Origin: Geothrix sp.
GTDB lineage: Bacteria > Acidobacteriota > Holophagae > Holophagales > Holophagaceae
Direction: 5' to 3'
Assembly: GCF_020622065.1 (NCBI RefSeq)
Contig: NZ_JAHRYQ010000001.1
Coordinates: 1,302,001-1,366,000 of the forward strand
Length of the DNA: 64,000 bases
How positions within the stretch are numbered: position 1 is the first letter of the stretch; each line of letters opens with the position of its first letter. A program made the translations under genes and the position numbers. The notes under the pieces are model-generated. The model saw only the letters and a list, made by a program, of their open reading frames with translations, made no database searches and was not told the origin of the DNA. This document shows positions 24,033 to 32,334 of the stretch, one piece after another.

Positions 24033-25939
24033 GCTTCGGGAGCCTCAGCATGGGAATCCGGCAGGTTCTGCGGACAGCGGCCCTGGTGGGCCTGATGGGT
24101 CAGGTGGGGATGTCCGGAGCCCCCCTCCGGGAGGCGCCCAAGGCGGCCGTCGCGCCCGCGCCGGTGACCGAGGCGCATCCTGGGCAGGCCCCGGAGACGC
24201 TGCCGGCCATCGCCCTCAGCCATCGGGCGACGCACCTGTTCGCGGCCCTGTCGAAGGGCGATCCCGAAGCGGTGCGGGCGGCCCAGGTGGAAGTGGAGGC
24301 CCTCCGGCGGACCTACTCCACCTTGGATGTCACCCCCCTGATCGAAGCCACGGCCTTCTGGGCGCGTGGGCAGGGCATGGCCGACCGGGCCGCGCTGGGC
24401 CTGGAGGGCCTCCAGGCCGTCGAGCGCTGGGCTCCCGACCATCCCAGCCTCCTGGGCACCCGGGTCTCGCTGATGAGGCAGGAAGGCGTCCGCGGCTGGT
24501 TTTGGAGCTTCCCCGATGTGCTCCGGCTGACGCTCCTGCGGGTGGAGCACCCCGCCCACCGCTGGCTCTGGATGGTGCAGCACCTCGGCATGCTGCGGCT
24601 GGCGGCCACGCTGTTGCTGTGGGGCTGGGCGCTGACCATGGGGCTGCGCTACCGGAACGCCTTCCGGCACCTATGGGAGGAGCCCCTCCGGCGCAAGGGG
24701 CTCGGCCCCGTTCCCGTGGCCCTGATCGGCGCAGGGATCCTGGCAGGTCCGGTGCTCCTCGGCCTCGATCCCCTGGTGGCGGCCATGCTCTGGCTCTTCC
24801 TCCTGGCTCCGTTCCTTCTCGCTTCCGAAGTGAAGGTCACAGCCTTCCTCCTCCTGCTCCAGCTGATCCACCCCGTGCTGGCGGCCATGGAACCCTGGTC
24901 CGCCCGGGAACCGGAGCCCAGCCTCCTGACCCTCCAGCTCCAGCCCCAGGTCCGCCCTGTGCCGGCGGCCACCCTCCGCCTGCTTCCCCCGACGGACCAG
25001 GCCTTCCTCCAGGGATGGGAGCACCTTCAGAACCAGCGATGGAAGGAGGCCGAAGGCAGCTTCCAGGATCTGGTGGGCCGGCACCCCGAGCAGGGGGAGG
25101 TGCTGAACAACCTGGCCGTCGCCAAGTTCCAGATGGGGGATGTCGCTGGGGCGGAGAAGACCTTCGAAGCGGCGCTCCAGGCTGGACCTCGCATGGAGAT
25201 CCTTCTCAACCAGAGCATCCTCGCCTTCAACCGCCTGGACACGGGGCTCGGCGCCTCCAAGCGGGACGAGGCCCAGGCCGTGGCCCCGGAGGCCTACACG
25301 CGCCTCATTGCCCTCAACGATGCCCAGAAGGATGTCCGCACCTATCCGATGCCCCTCCCGGACACGCCGCAGCGCGTGAGCGCCCTCGTGGAAGCGGCGG
25401 GTGGTCAGAAGGCCGAAGGGGTGCCGCTGACGGAGCCCGCCTTCCTCGTGGCGCTGCTGCTGCCCCTGCTCGGACTGGCCGCGTTCTTCGTGCGCGTGAG
25501 GGCCAGCCTCCGCATGGCGCACCCCACCCAGTGCATCCGTTGCGGGGAGCCCTTCCACACCACCGACAGCCCCGATCCCGAGGTGTGTCCGAAGTGCCAC
25601 CATCTCTTCGTGCTGCGGGATGGGCTCCACACGGAAAACCGGAAGAAGAAGCTGGACGAGGTGGCCGACCACCAGCAGACCACCCGATGGATCCACAAGA
25701 CCTTGATCGTGCTGCTGCCCGGGTGCGACCTGGCCTTCCTGGGGGAGACGCGGGAAGGGCTGATGGAGTTCATCCCCTTCTGCCTGGCGGTGGGCATGAT
25801 CCTGGCCACAGGACGGTCGGTGCGCTACCCCGGTGAGATCCTGGCGGATCCCACCTCCACCTGGCTGGCCATCGGGGCCCTCCTGGTGGGACTGCTGTAT
25901 GTCCGTTCGTGGCTGAAGCTGATCTTGAGGAGGGCCTGA
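24029..25939 (+). CDS. Membrane protein with TPR segment and zinc ribbon
   Basis: The 636-residue protein has an N-terminal hydrophobic signal or anchor, membrane helices at about 190-300, a TPR-like segment at about 325-400 (WEHLQNQRWKEAEGSF, EVLNNLAVAKFQMGDVAGAE), another helix at about 470-490, and a zinc ribbon (CIRCGEPFHTT...CPKCHHLF). Two or three further helices come at the end. No single family covers it. Neighbours are DUF1844 (overlapping) and DUF4388 (1 bp gap), so the three probably act together at the inner membrane. Confidence 0.75.
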   Translation: MSFGSLSMGIRQVLRTAALVGLMGQVGMSGAPLREAPKAAVAPAPVTEAHPGQAPETLPAIALSHRATHLFAALSKGDPEAVRAAQVEVEALRRTYSTLDVTPLIEATAFWARGQGMADRAALGLEGLQAVERWAPDHPSLLGTRVSLMRQEGVRGWFWSFPDVLRLTLLRVEHPAHRWLWMVQHLGMLRLAATLLLWGWALTMGLRYRNAFRHLWEEPLRRKGLGPVPVALIGAGILAGPVLLGLDPLVAAMLWLFLLAPFLLASEVKVTAFLLLLQLIHPVLAAMEPWSAREPEPSLLTLQLQPQVRPVPAATLRLLPPTDQAFLQGWEHLQNQRWKEAEGSFQDLVGRHPEQGEVLNNLAVAKFQMGDVAGAEKTFEAALQAGPRMEILLNQSILAFNRLDTGLGASKRDEAQAVAPEAYTRLIALNDAQKDVRTYPMPLPDTPQRVSALVEAAGGQKAEGVPLTEPAFLVALLLPLLGLAAFFVRVRASLRMAHPTQCIRCGEPFHTTDSPDPEVCPKCHHLFVLRDGLHTENRKKKLDEVADHQQTTRWIHKTLIVLLPGCDLAFLGETREGLMEFIPFCLAVGMILATGRSVRYPGEILADPTSTWLAIGALLVGLLYVRSWLKLILRRA

Positions 25940-25940
25940 G

Positions 25941-27107
25941 ATGGCACTGGAAGGCTCCCTCCGGGACTTCGACCTCTTCTCCCTGTTCAACATGATCAAG
26001 ATCCAGGGGAAGAACGGCACCCTGGTTCTCTCCCAGGGGCAGGAATTCGTCAAAGTCTTCTTCGAGAACGGCGAGATCGTCGGCTGCGATTCCAACCAGG
26101 TCCGCATGGAGGATCGTCTGGGCACGATGCTCGTGCGCCTGGGCCGCCTCACGGGCGATGAACTGCTGGCCATGGTCCAGGTGCAGCGGCAGACGCTCAA
26201 GCGCATGGGCACCCTGCTGCTCGAAAGCGGCAAGGTCCAGGCTTCGGACCTGCAGGACGCGCTGTTCGGCCAGGCCACCGCCATCCTCCATCGCACCTTC
26301 CGCTGGGTGGAGGGCGACTACCGCTTCGATTCCTTCCTGCCCGCGGATCTGGACCGGGAGCACTTCGTCCCCATCCCCGTGGACACGGTGCTGATGGAGG
26401 CCGCCCGGATCCAGGACGAGTGGCCCGAAGTGGAACGCCGCCTGCCGGCCATGGACCTCCCCCTGGGGCGCTCGCCGCGCGCCCAGGCCCTCCACCTGGA
26501 CATCGACCGGGATGTGTCCGGGGTGCTGGACGGGAAGGGGCAGATCCAGCATGGTTCCTCGGGCCTCAGCCACGAGCAGGAGATGGTGCTGTCGTACTTC
26601 GACCATCCCCAGGCCATCAAGGACATCGTCCAGATCAGCCGCTACGAGGAGCTGGACACCTGCAAGGCCATCGCGGACCTGCTGGAGGCGGGGCTGCTGG
26701 AGCCCATCTCCGGCGAGGCCCCCAAGGTGGTGCGCCCCTGGGTGGATGGCCACTCGGATCTCACGCCCGACGCCTGGGAGCCGAGCGCCCTGCTGTGGCC
26801 CCTGGTGGCCCTGGGTTTCATCCTTCCCCTGGCCCTCTATGTGCCCCACCAGCGGGGATCCATGAACCTGGGGCTGGCCAGCCTGGCGCCGGTGGATGTC
26901 CGCGTGGTGCCCGAAGGCCCCACGCGGATGCGGCAGGCCTGGGCACTCCGCATGGCCGCTCCGAGGGACGGAGGCGCCATACTGGCGAAGGACCTCGGCA
27001 GGCCCCTGGGCGAGAAGAACCCGGTGCCCGACCTGACCCAACTGCCCGACCCGATGGTTCAGGTCCCGGCAGCGGCTCCCCAGCCTTCTCCACGCCTCAA
27101 GCGATAA
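25941..27107 (+). CDS. DUF4388 (PatA-like) domain protein with C-terminal membrane helix
   Basis: The 388-residue protein starts with a DUF4388 domain (LEGSLRDFDLFSLFNMIKIQ, GTLVLSQGQEFVKVFFENGE), as found in PatA-type regulators and gliding-related proteins. The middle has a winged-helix-like part (YFDHPQAIKDIVQISRYEEL). A membrane helix LLWPLVALGFILPLALYV at about residue 283 is followed by a Pro-rich tail. It follows the TPR/zinc-ribbon gene by one base pair and precedes tdk by 9 bp. The role is likely signalling or complex assembly, but unproven. Confidence 0.75.
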   Translation: MALEGSLRDFDLFSLFNMIKIQGKNGTLVLSQGQEFVKVFFENGEIVGCDSNQVRMEDRLGTMLVRLGRLTGDELLAMVQVQRQTLKRMGTLLLESGKVQASDLQDALFGQATAILHRTFRWVEGDYRFDSFLPADLDREHFVPIPVDTVLMEAARIQDEWPEVERRLPAMDLPLGRSPRAQALHLDIDRDVSGVLDGKGQIQHGSSGLSHEQEMVLSYFDHPQAIKDIVQISRYEELDTCKAIADLLEAGLLEPISGEAPKVVRPWVDGHSDLTPDAWEPSALLWPLVALGFILPLALYVPHQRGSMNLGLASLAPVDVRVVPEGPTRMRQAWALRMAAPRDGGAILAKDLGRPLGEKNPVPDLTQLPDPMVQVPAAAPQPSPRLKR

Positions 27108-27116
27108 GGATTTCCG

Positions 27117-27704
27117 ATGTTCGTGCACCAACGCCAGGGCTCCCTGGAGGTGATCTGCGGCCCCATGTTCTCCGGCAAGTCGGAGGAGCTCATCCGGCGC
27201 ATCAAGCGCGCGATCATCGCCAAGCAGAAGGTTCAGGTCTTCAAGCCCGCCCTGGACGACCGCTACGATGCCTCCGCCATCGCCAGCCACAGCCAGCGCA
27301 AGCACGAGGCCATCCCGGTGAAGAACACGGAAGAGCTGCTCCGCCATCTGGATCCGGAAGCCCAGGTGGTGGCCCTCGACGAGGCCCAGTTCCTGGACGA
27401 GGGGCTCATCCCCATCATCGAGGAGCTGGCCGACCGCGGGGTGCGGGTCATCGCCGGTGGCCTGGATCAGGACTCCAACGGCGAGCCCTTCGGCATCATG
27501 CCCATCCTCCTCGCCAAGGCGGAATATGTCACCAAGCTCCAGGCCATCTGCATGGTCTGCGGAGCCCTGGCGGGGCGCACCCAGCGCATGGTGCACACGG
27601 GCGGCCAGGTGCTGGTAGGCGCGGCCGAGGCCTATGAGGCCCGCTGCCGGCACTGCCATGAGACGCCCCACGCCACCGGTCCACGGATGCTCGAAGGCGA
27701 GTGA
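27117..27704 (+). CDS. tdk: Thymidine kinase
   Basis: The 195-residue enzyme phosphorylates thymidine in the salvage route. It shows the P-loop [41 protein letters not shown] and the zinc-site Cys pairs CMVCGAL and CRHCHE. It is a normal type II thymidine kinase. It ends the DUF1844-TPR-DUF4388-tdk run. Confidence 0.95.
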   Translation: MFVHQRQGSLEVICGPMFSGKSEELIRRIKRAIIAKQKVQVFKPALDDRYDASAIASHSQRKHEAIPVKNTEELLRHLDPEAQVVALDEAQFLDEGLIPIIEELADRGVRVIAGGLDQDSNGEPFGIMPILLAKAEYVTKLQAICMVCGALAGRTQRMVHTGGQVLVGAAEAYEARCRHCHETPHATGPRMLEGE

Positions 27705-27743
27705 GCTCCATCCTCCAGGAGGGGTTCCTTCCCCCTTGGAACA

Positions 27744-27758
27744 TTGACACTCCGTCAA
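27744..27758. promoter_or_regulatory. Candidate operator TTGAC-N5-GTCAA upstream of the acyl-CoA dehydrogenase
   Basis: A perfect 5-bp inverted repeat TTGAC-ACTCC-GTCAA lies 150 bp upstream of the acyl-CoA dehydrogenase start, in a 203-bp non-coding stretch. Its size fits a TetR- or MerR-type operator of the kind often found at fatty-acid or amino-acid degradation genes. No regulator gene lies beside it. A TAGACT -10-like box follows at 27831-27836. Confidence 0.35.
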
Positions 27759-27907
27759 GGTGATTCCTGCTGCGACAGGAAAGCGCGGCTCGGTGGAGGG
27801 TGGCTTGCTGAATGGGTTTTGACGGGGCGATAGACTGGCCCCGGCGCGCTGCTGCAGCGCCGTTTTGCCAACCCGCCCGAGGCTTCAGGGCATTCCAGGA
27901 GGTCACC

Positions 27908-29098
27908 ATGGCCGGCGCCTACGCCACCTTCACCCACATCACCGACTACATGGGCTTCGAGGGCCTGCTCACCGAAGAAGAGCGGATGATCCGAGAAACG
28001 GCGCGGAAGTTCGTGAACGCCGAGGTGCTGCCCATCATCGAAAAGCACGCCCAGGATCAGACCTTCCCCAAGCAGCTCATCCGCAAGATGGGCGAGCTGG
28101 GATTCTACGGTCCCTCGCTGCCGGAAGAATACGGCTGCATGGGCGTGTCCAACGTGGCCTACGGCCTGTTGATGTATGAGCTGGAGCGCGGCGATTCCGG
28201 CCTGCGCTCTTTCGCCTCCGTGCAGGGCAGCCTCGTCATGTGGCCCATCTACGCCTATGGCAGCGAGGAACAGAAGAAGCACTGGCTGCCCAAGCTGGCC
28301 GCCGGCGAGAAGGTCGGCTGCTTCGGCCTCACCGAGCCGGACTTTGGTTCCAACCCCGGCGGCATGCTCACCAAGGCCGTGCGCGAGCCCGGCGGCAAGT
28401 GGCGCATCAACGGCACCAAGATGTGGATCACCAACGGCACGGTGGCTGATGTGGCGGTGGTCTGGGCCCAGACCGAGGACGGCATCCGCGGCTTCCTCGT
28501 CGAGAAGGGCACGCCCGGCTTCAGCGCCCCCGAGATGAAGGGCAAGTGGAGCCTCCGCGCTTCGACCACTTCTGAGCTCGTGCTTGAAGATGTGATCGTG
28601 GAGGAGAAGGCCAGCCTGCTGCCCAATGTGAAGGGCCTGAAGGGCCCCCTGGGCTGCCTCACCCAGGCCCGCTACGGCATCGCCTGGGGAGCGCTGGGCG
28701 CCGCGGACGCCTGCTACCAGTGCGCCCTGGACTACGCCAAGACCCGCATCCAGTTCGACAAGCCCATCGCCAGCTACCAGCTCCAGCAGGAGAAGCTGGC
28801 CTGGATGGTCACCGAGCTCACCAAAGGCCAGCTCCTGGTCCACCAGCTGGGCCGCTTGAAGGACGCGAAGACCTACACCCCCGCCCAGGTCTCCATGGCC
28901 AAGATGAACAATGTGAATGTCTCCCTCGAGATCTGCCGGAAGGCCCGGACCATCCTGGGCGCCAACGGCATCCTCGACGAGTACCCGGTCATGCGCCACA
29001 TGGCGAACCTCGAGAGCGTCTACACCTACGAGGGCACCCACGACATGCACACCCTCATCATCGGGCAGGAGGTCACGGGGATTCCCGCCTACCGCTAA
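27908..29098 (+). CDS. Acyl-CoA dehydrogenase, glutaryl-CoA dehydrogenase type
   Basis: The 396-residue flavoenzyme closely follows the glutaryl-CoA dehydrogenase pattern: SGLRSFASVQGSLVMWPIYA, GCFGLTEPDFGSNP, TKMWITNGTVAD, LGCLTQARYGIAWG, and the catalytic Glu in YEGTHDMHTLIIGQ. Family knowledge says such enzymes oxidise and decarboxylate glutaryl-CoA to crotonyl-CoA in lysine or aromatic breakdown. The ATG at 27908 follows GGAGG; the frame is open upstream without support. A strong terminator follows. No electron-transfer flavoprotein genes are adjacent. Confidence 0.88.
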   Translation: MAGAYATFTHITDYMGFEGLLTEEERMIRETARKFVNAEVLPIIEKHAQDQTFPKQLIRKMGELGFYGPSLPEEYGCMGVSNVAYGLLMYELERGDSGLRSFASVQGSLVMWPIYAYGSEEQKKHWLPKLAAGEKVGCFGLTEPDFGSNPGGMLTKAVREPGGKWRINGTKMWITNGTVADVAVVWAQTEDGIRGFLVEKGTPGFSAPEMKGKWSLRASTTSELVLEDVIVEEKASLLPNVKGLKGPLGCLTQARYGIAWGALGAADACYQCALDYAKTRIQFDKPIASYQLQQEKLAWMVTELTKGQLLVHQLGRLKDAKTYTPAQVSMAKMNNVNVSLEICRKARTILGANGILDEYPVMRHMANLESVYTYEGTHDMHTLIIGQEVTGIPAYR

Positions 29099-29112
29099 AA
29101 GCCGTTCTGTGC

Positions 29113-29146
29113 TCCGAAAAACGGGCCATTTGGCCCGTTTTTCGGA
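29113..29146 (+). terminator. Intrinsic terminator after the acyl-CoA dehydrogenase
   Basis: A perfect 15-bp stem TCCGAAAAACGGGCC / GGCCCGTTTTTCGGA with an ATTT loop and an internal T5 run lies 14 bp after the stop. The end of its 3' arm overlaps the GGAGG before the patatin gene. Confidence 0.88.
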
Positions 29147-29160
29147 GGATAAAATGCCGA

Positions 29161-30159
29161 ATGTCCCAACCCTTCCGCATCCTGTCGATCGACGGCGGCG
29201 GCATCCGCGGCCTCATCCCGGCGCTGGTGCTGGCCGAGCTGGAGCGGCAGACGGGCCGGGCCGTGGCGGACTGCTTCGACCTCATCGCGGGTACCAGCAC
29301 GGGCGGCATCCTGGCCCTGGGGCTCGCGGCGCCGGGGCAGGGTGGGCGGCCCCGCTATTCGGCCCAGGATCTGGCCGGGCTCTACCTGAAGGAGGGCGGG
29401 CGGATCTTTGACGAGAGCCTCTGGCGCCGCCTCACGAACCCCATGGGGCTGCGGGCCGCGAAATACCCGTCGGACGGCCTCGAGGGCGTGCTCGAGCAGT
29501 ACTTCGGGGAGGCCCGCCTCAAGGAGGCCCTCACCGAGGTGCTGGTGACCGCTTACGATCTGGAGAAGCGGGATGCCTTCTTCTACCGCCGCCGCAAGGC
29601 CCGGGAGGACGCCCGCTACGATGTGCCCCTGCGCGTGGCGGCCCGCGCCACCAGCGCGGCTCCCACCTACTTCGAGCCGGCCCTGGTGTCGTGGCCGGGG
29701 GAGCGTGATGTGCTCGTGGATGGGGGCGTTTTCGCCAACAACCCGGCCATGTGCGCCTATGCCGAGGCGTGGCAGACGCTGGGAAAGGCTGGCCGTTCCG
29801 CGGAGGATCTCCTCCTCGTGTCCCTGGGCACGGGGCTCTATGCCAAGCCCTACCGCTACGAAGAGGCGAGGGGTTGGGGCGTGGCCGGGTGGGCCAGGCC
29901 CGTACTGGATGTGATCTTCGATGGCGTGGCCGACACGGTGGACTACCAGCTCCGCCAGCTGCTGCCCGCCCGCGAAGACGGCATGCCGCGCTACCACCGC
30001 TTTCAGGCCGATCTCGACGCGGGGCTCAGCGAGATGGACGACACCAGCCCGGAGCATCTTGAGGGGTTGCGGCGCGCGGCCGAGGGCATCCTCAAGCGCC
30101 AAGCTGTGGAGGTGGAGGCCCTGGCGAAGCTGCTCCGGGGTGTTGCCCCGACCTCCTAG
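29161..30159 (+). CDS. Patatin-like phospholipase
   Basis: The 332-residue protein has the patatin oxyanion loop SIDGGGIRGLIPAL, the nucleophile elbow AGTSTGG and the catalytic aspartate in LVDGGVFANNPA. It should cleave acyl chains from lipids. It has no signal peptide. The sequence resembles the CapV/patatin group used in some defence systems, but no CD-NTase or other defence gene is nearby. The ATG at 29161 lies six bases past a TAAAAT box (29150-29155). Its stop overlaps the convergent universal stress protein gene. Confidence 0.9.
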   Translation: MSQPFRILSIDGGGIRGLIPALVLAELERQTGRAVADCFDLIAGTSTGGILALGLAAPGQGGRPRYSAQDLAGLYLKEGGRIFDESLWRRLTNPMGLRAAKYPSDGLEGVLEQYFGEARLKEALTEVLVTAYDLEKRDAFFYRRRKAREDARYDVPLRVAARATSAAPTYFEPALVSWPGERDVLVDGGVFANNPAMCAYAEAWQTLGKAGRSAEDLLLVSLGTGLYAKPYRYEEARGWGVAGWARPVLDVIFDGVADTVDYQLRQLLPAREDGMPRYHRFQADLDAGLSEMDDTSPEHLEGLRRAAEGILKRQAVEVEALAKLLRGVAPTS

Positions 30160-30584
30160 TGCGTCTTCTCCGTGCGCACCACCAGGACATCGCAGGGGGC
30201 CAGTCTCACCACCCGCGCGGCGGTGCTGCCGAAGAGCAGGCGCTCCAGGGTGGAATGGCCCACCTGGGCCACCACCAGCAGCGTCCGGTGATCCGCCTCG
30301 GAGATCAGCTCCTCCGCCGGCCCACCCCACTTCACGACGGCGGTGGCCCCGGAGTAGGGCCTGAGCCAGCCCTCCAGCTGCTCGCGGGCGTGGTCTTCCA
30401 TGCTGTGGAGCCAGGCGGGGTCGGGCAGGGCGATCTGGGCCTCGGGCAGCATGGGCGCCGGAGGCTGAAGCACATGCATGGCCACCAGGGGGACGCCCAT
30501 CCGAGTGGCCCAGTTGCCGGCCCGTTCCAGGGCCTGCTTCGAGGCCTCAGAGAAGTCGATCCCCACCAGCACCCGCGTGATCAC
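30156..30584 (-). CDS. Universal stress protein UspA family
   Basis: The 142-residue protein has the UspA fold, with VLVGIDFSEASKQALERA at the start. The ATP-binding loop near the end is imperfect (VAQVGHSTLERLLFGSTAARV), so nucleotide binding is possible but not certain. It is monocistronic and convergent with patatin. Confidence 0.9.
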   Translation of the reverse strand: MITRVLVGIDFSEASKQALERAGNWATRMGVPLVAMHVLQPPAPMLPEAQIALPDPAWLHSMEDHAREQLEGWLRPYSGATAVVKWGGPAEELISEADHRTLLVVAQVGHSTLERLLFGSTAARVVRLAPCDVLVVRTEKTH

Positions 30585-30658
30585 GGCGGCCTCCGTTTGG
30601 ACACCCCAAAGATAAGTCCATGTTCCTCATGAAGCTCCCGTTTTTTTGGGGGGAGGGG

Positions 30659-30686
30659 TTGAAATAAAAGTTGCAACACCTAAAAT
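30659..30686 (+). promoter_or_regulatory. Sigma-70 promoter for the pirin pair
   Basis: TTGAAA (30659-30664) and TAAAAT (30681-30686) are spaced by 16 bp, close to consensus and in an unusually AT-rich stretch. A GCAGGAGG ribosome site and the ATG at 30703 follow. It is the clearest canonical promoter in the window. Confidence 0.7.
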
Positions 30687-30702
30687 GAATGCAGGAGGCA
30701 TC

Positions 30703-31401
30703 ATGATCACGCTGCGACCTGCTGGAACCCGCGGCCATTTCGATTTCGGCTGGCTGGACACCCACCACACCTTCTCCTTCGGTGAGTACTTCGACGCCGA
30801 CCACATGCAGTTCCACGCCCTGCGCGTCGTCAACGAGGACCGCGTGCAGGCGGCCAAGGGGTTCGGCACCCATGGCCATCGCGACATGGAGATCCTCACC
30901 TGGGTGCTGTCCGGCACGCTGGAGCACCGCGACAGCCTGGGCACCCACGGCGTCATCCGCCCGGGCGAGGCGCAGGTCATGAGCGCCGGCACCGGCATCC
31001 GCCACAGCGAGTTCAACCCTTCGGCCGACGAGCCCGTGCACTTCCTCCAGATCTGGATTCTGCCCGAGCGCCCGGGCCTCGCCCCCCGCTATGACCAGGT
31101 GGCTTTTCCCGAAGCCGACCTTCAGAATCAGCTGCGTCTCATCGCCAGTCCCGACGGTGCGGAGGGTTCCGTGAAGCTCTTCCAGGATGTGAAGGTCTTC
31201 GTGGCCCGGCTGGACGGGGGCCGCGAGGTGCGGGGCTCCATCCCCTCCGGGCGCGCGGGGTTCCTCCAGGTGGCCAGGGGCTCCATCAGCCTCAACGGCG
31301 CGGCCATGACCACGGGGGATTCCGCCCGCATCGAAGGGGAGCCGTCCATCACCGTGGTGGCCGGATCACCCGCCGAAATCCTGTTCTTCGATCTTGCCTG
31401 A
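30703..31401 (+). CDS. Pirin family protein (YhhW-like)
   Basis: The 232-residue protein is a bicupin pirin. Metal-site residues are visible in GFGTHGHRDMEILTWVLSG and in the GTGIRHSEFNPS block. YhhW/pirin proteins can act as quercetinases or redox sensors. The ATG at 30703 has AGGAGG upstream; an earlier in-frame start at 30646 lacks support. It is followed after 10 bp by a second, different pirin. Confidence 0.9.
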   Translation: MITLRPAGTRGHFDFGWLDTHHTFSFGEYFDADHMQFHALRVVNEDRVQAAKGFGTHGHRDMEILTWVLSGTLEHRDSLGTHGVIRPGEAQVMSAGTGIRHSEFNPSADEPVHFLQIWILPERPGLAPRYDQVAFPEADLQNQLRLIASPDGAEGSVKLFQDVKVFVARLDGGREVRGSIPSGRAGFLQVARGSISLNGAAMTTGDSARIEGEPSITVVAGSPAEILFFDLA

Positions 31402-31411
31402 GGAGGTTCCG

Positions 31412-32278
31412 ATGACCCGCAAACCCGTTTCCGTCCTCGTGCCCGGACTCCCCACGGAGGATGGCAACCGCGTGCCGCTCACGCGCCTGGTGCCCGGCCA
31501 GGGCAAGCGCGGCGCGGAGGCCTTCCGTGCCATGGATCCCTTCCTGCTCATGGACCACTTCGGTCCCATGGTGCTGCCTCCGGGGACGGATGCGGGCTTC
31601 CCGCCCCATCCCCACCGGGGCTTCCAGACCCTCACCTATCTGATCCAGGGCGCCTTCCGGCACCGGGACAGCACGGGTGGCTCGGGGCTGCTGCAGCCCG
31701 GCGGCGCCCAGCTCATGAATGCCGGGGCCGGCATCGTCCACGAAGAGATGCCGGTGCCCGAGCACCTGGAATCCGGCGGCCCCATCGAGGGCGTGCAGCT
31801 CTGGATCAACCTGCCCAAGGCGCTGAAGGGCTCCACCCCGGGCTACACGGATCTGCAGGCGGGCACCATGCCGTGGACCGCCATCCCAGGCGGACGCATG
31901 CGCGTGCTGGCCGGCACCTGGGCGGGCGTGACCGGCCCGGCCCGCACGCCCGCGAAGATCGCCTATGCCCACCTGGAGCTGGAGGCCGGTGCGCGGTTCG
32001 AGCAGGCCATCCCCGCCGGGTGGATCGCCGCCGCCGTGCCGCTGCACGGAGCCATCCGCATCGAGGGCACGGAGGTTCCGGCCGACAGCGTGGCCCTGCT
32101 GGGTGAAGGTGATTCGCTGGCCCTGGAAGCGGCGGTCCCCGTCAGCCTCATGCTGCTGGCGGGAGAACCCCTCCAGGAGCCCATCGCCCACTACGGCCCC
32201 TTCGTGATGAACACCTACGAGGAGATCGAGCAGGCCATCCAGGACTACCAGGCTGGTCGCATGGGCCATCTGGACTGA
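31412..32278 (+). CDS. Second pirin family protein
   Basis: The 288-residue protein is a longer, classic pirin: [26 protein letters not shown] with the metal histidines, and the [12 protein letters not shown] block. The ATG at 31412 is backed by GAGGAGG. It follows the shorter pirin in the same transcript. The two are different subfamilies rather than a recent duplication, which suggests two linked substrates or partners. Confidence 0.9.
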   Translation: MTRKPVSVLVPGLPTEDGNRVPLTRLVPGQGKRGAEAFRAMDPFLLMDHFGPMVLPPGTDAGFPPHPHRGFQTLTYLIQGAFRHRDSTGGSGLLQPGGAQLMNAGAGIVHEEMPVPEHLESGGPIEGVQLWINLPKALKGSTPGYTDLQAGTMPWTAIPGGRMRVLAGTWAGVTGPARTPAKIAYAHLELEAGARFEQAIPAGWIAAAVPLHGAIRIEGTEVPADSVALLGEGDSLALEAAVPVSLMLLAGEPLQEPIAHYGPFVMNTYEEIEQAIQDYQAGRMGHLD

Positions 32279-32334
32279 ACTTCAGATTCGGGGGGCCGGG
32301 CCGAAGAAGAAGGCCTGTCCCCCCGGAAACGCCC

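Noticed and set aside
29161-30159. Patatin as a CBASS-type defence effector
   Set aside because: No CD-NTase, Cap2/Cap3 or other defence gene is adjacent; neighbours are a metabolic dehydrogenase and a universal stress protein.
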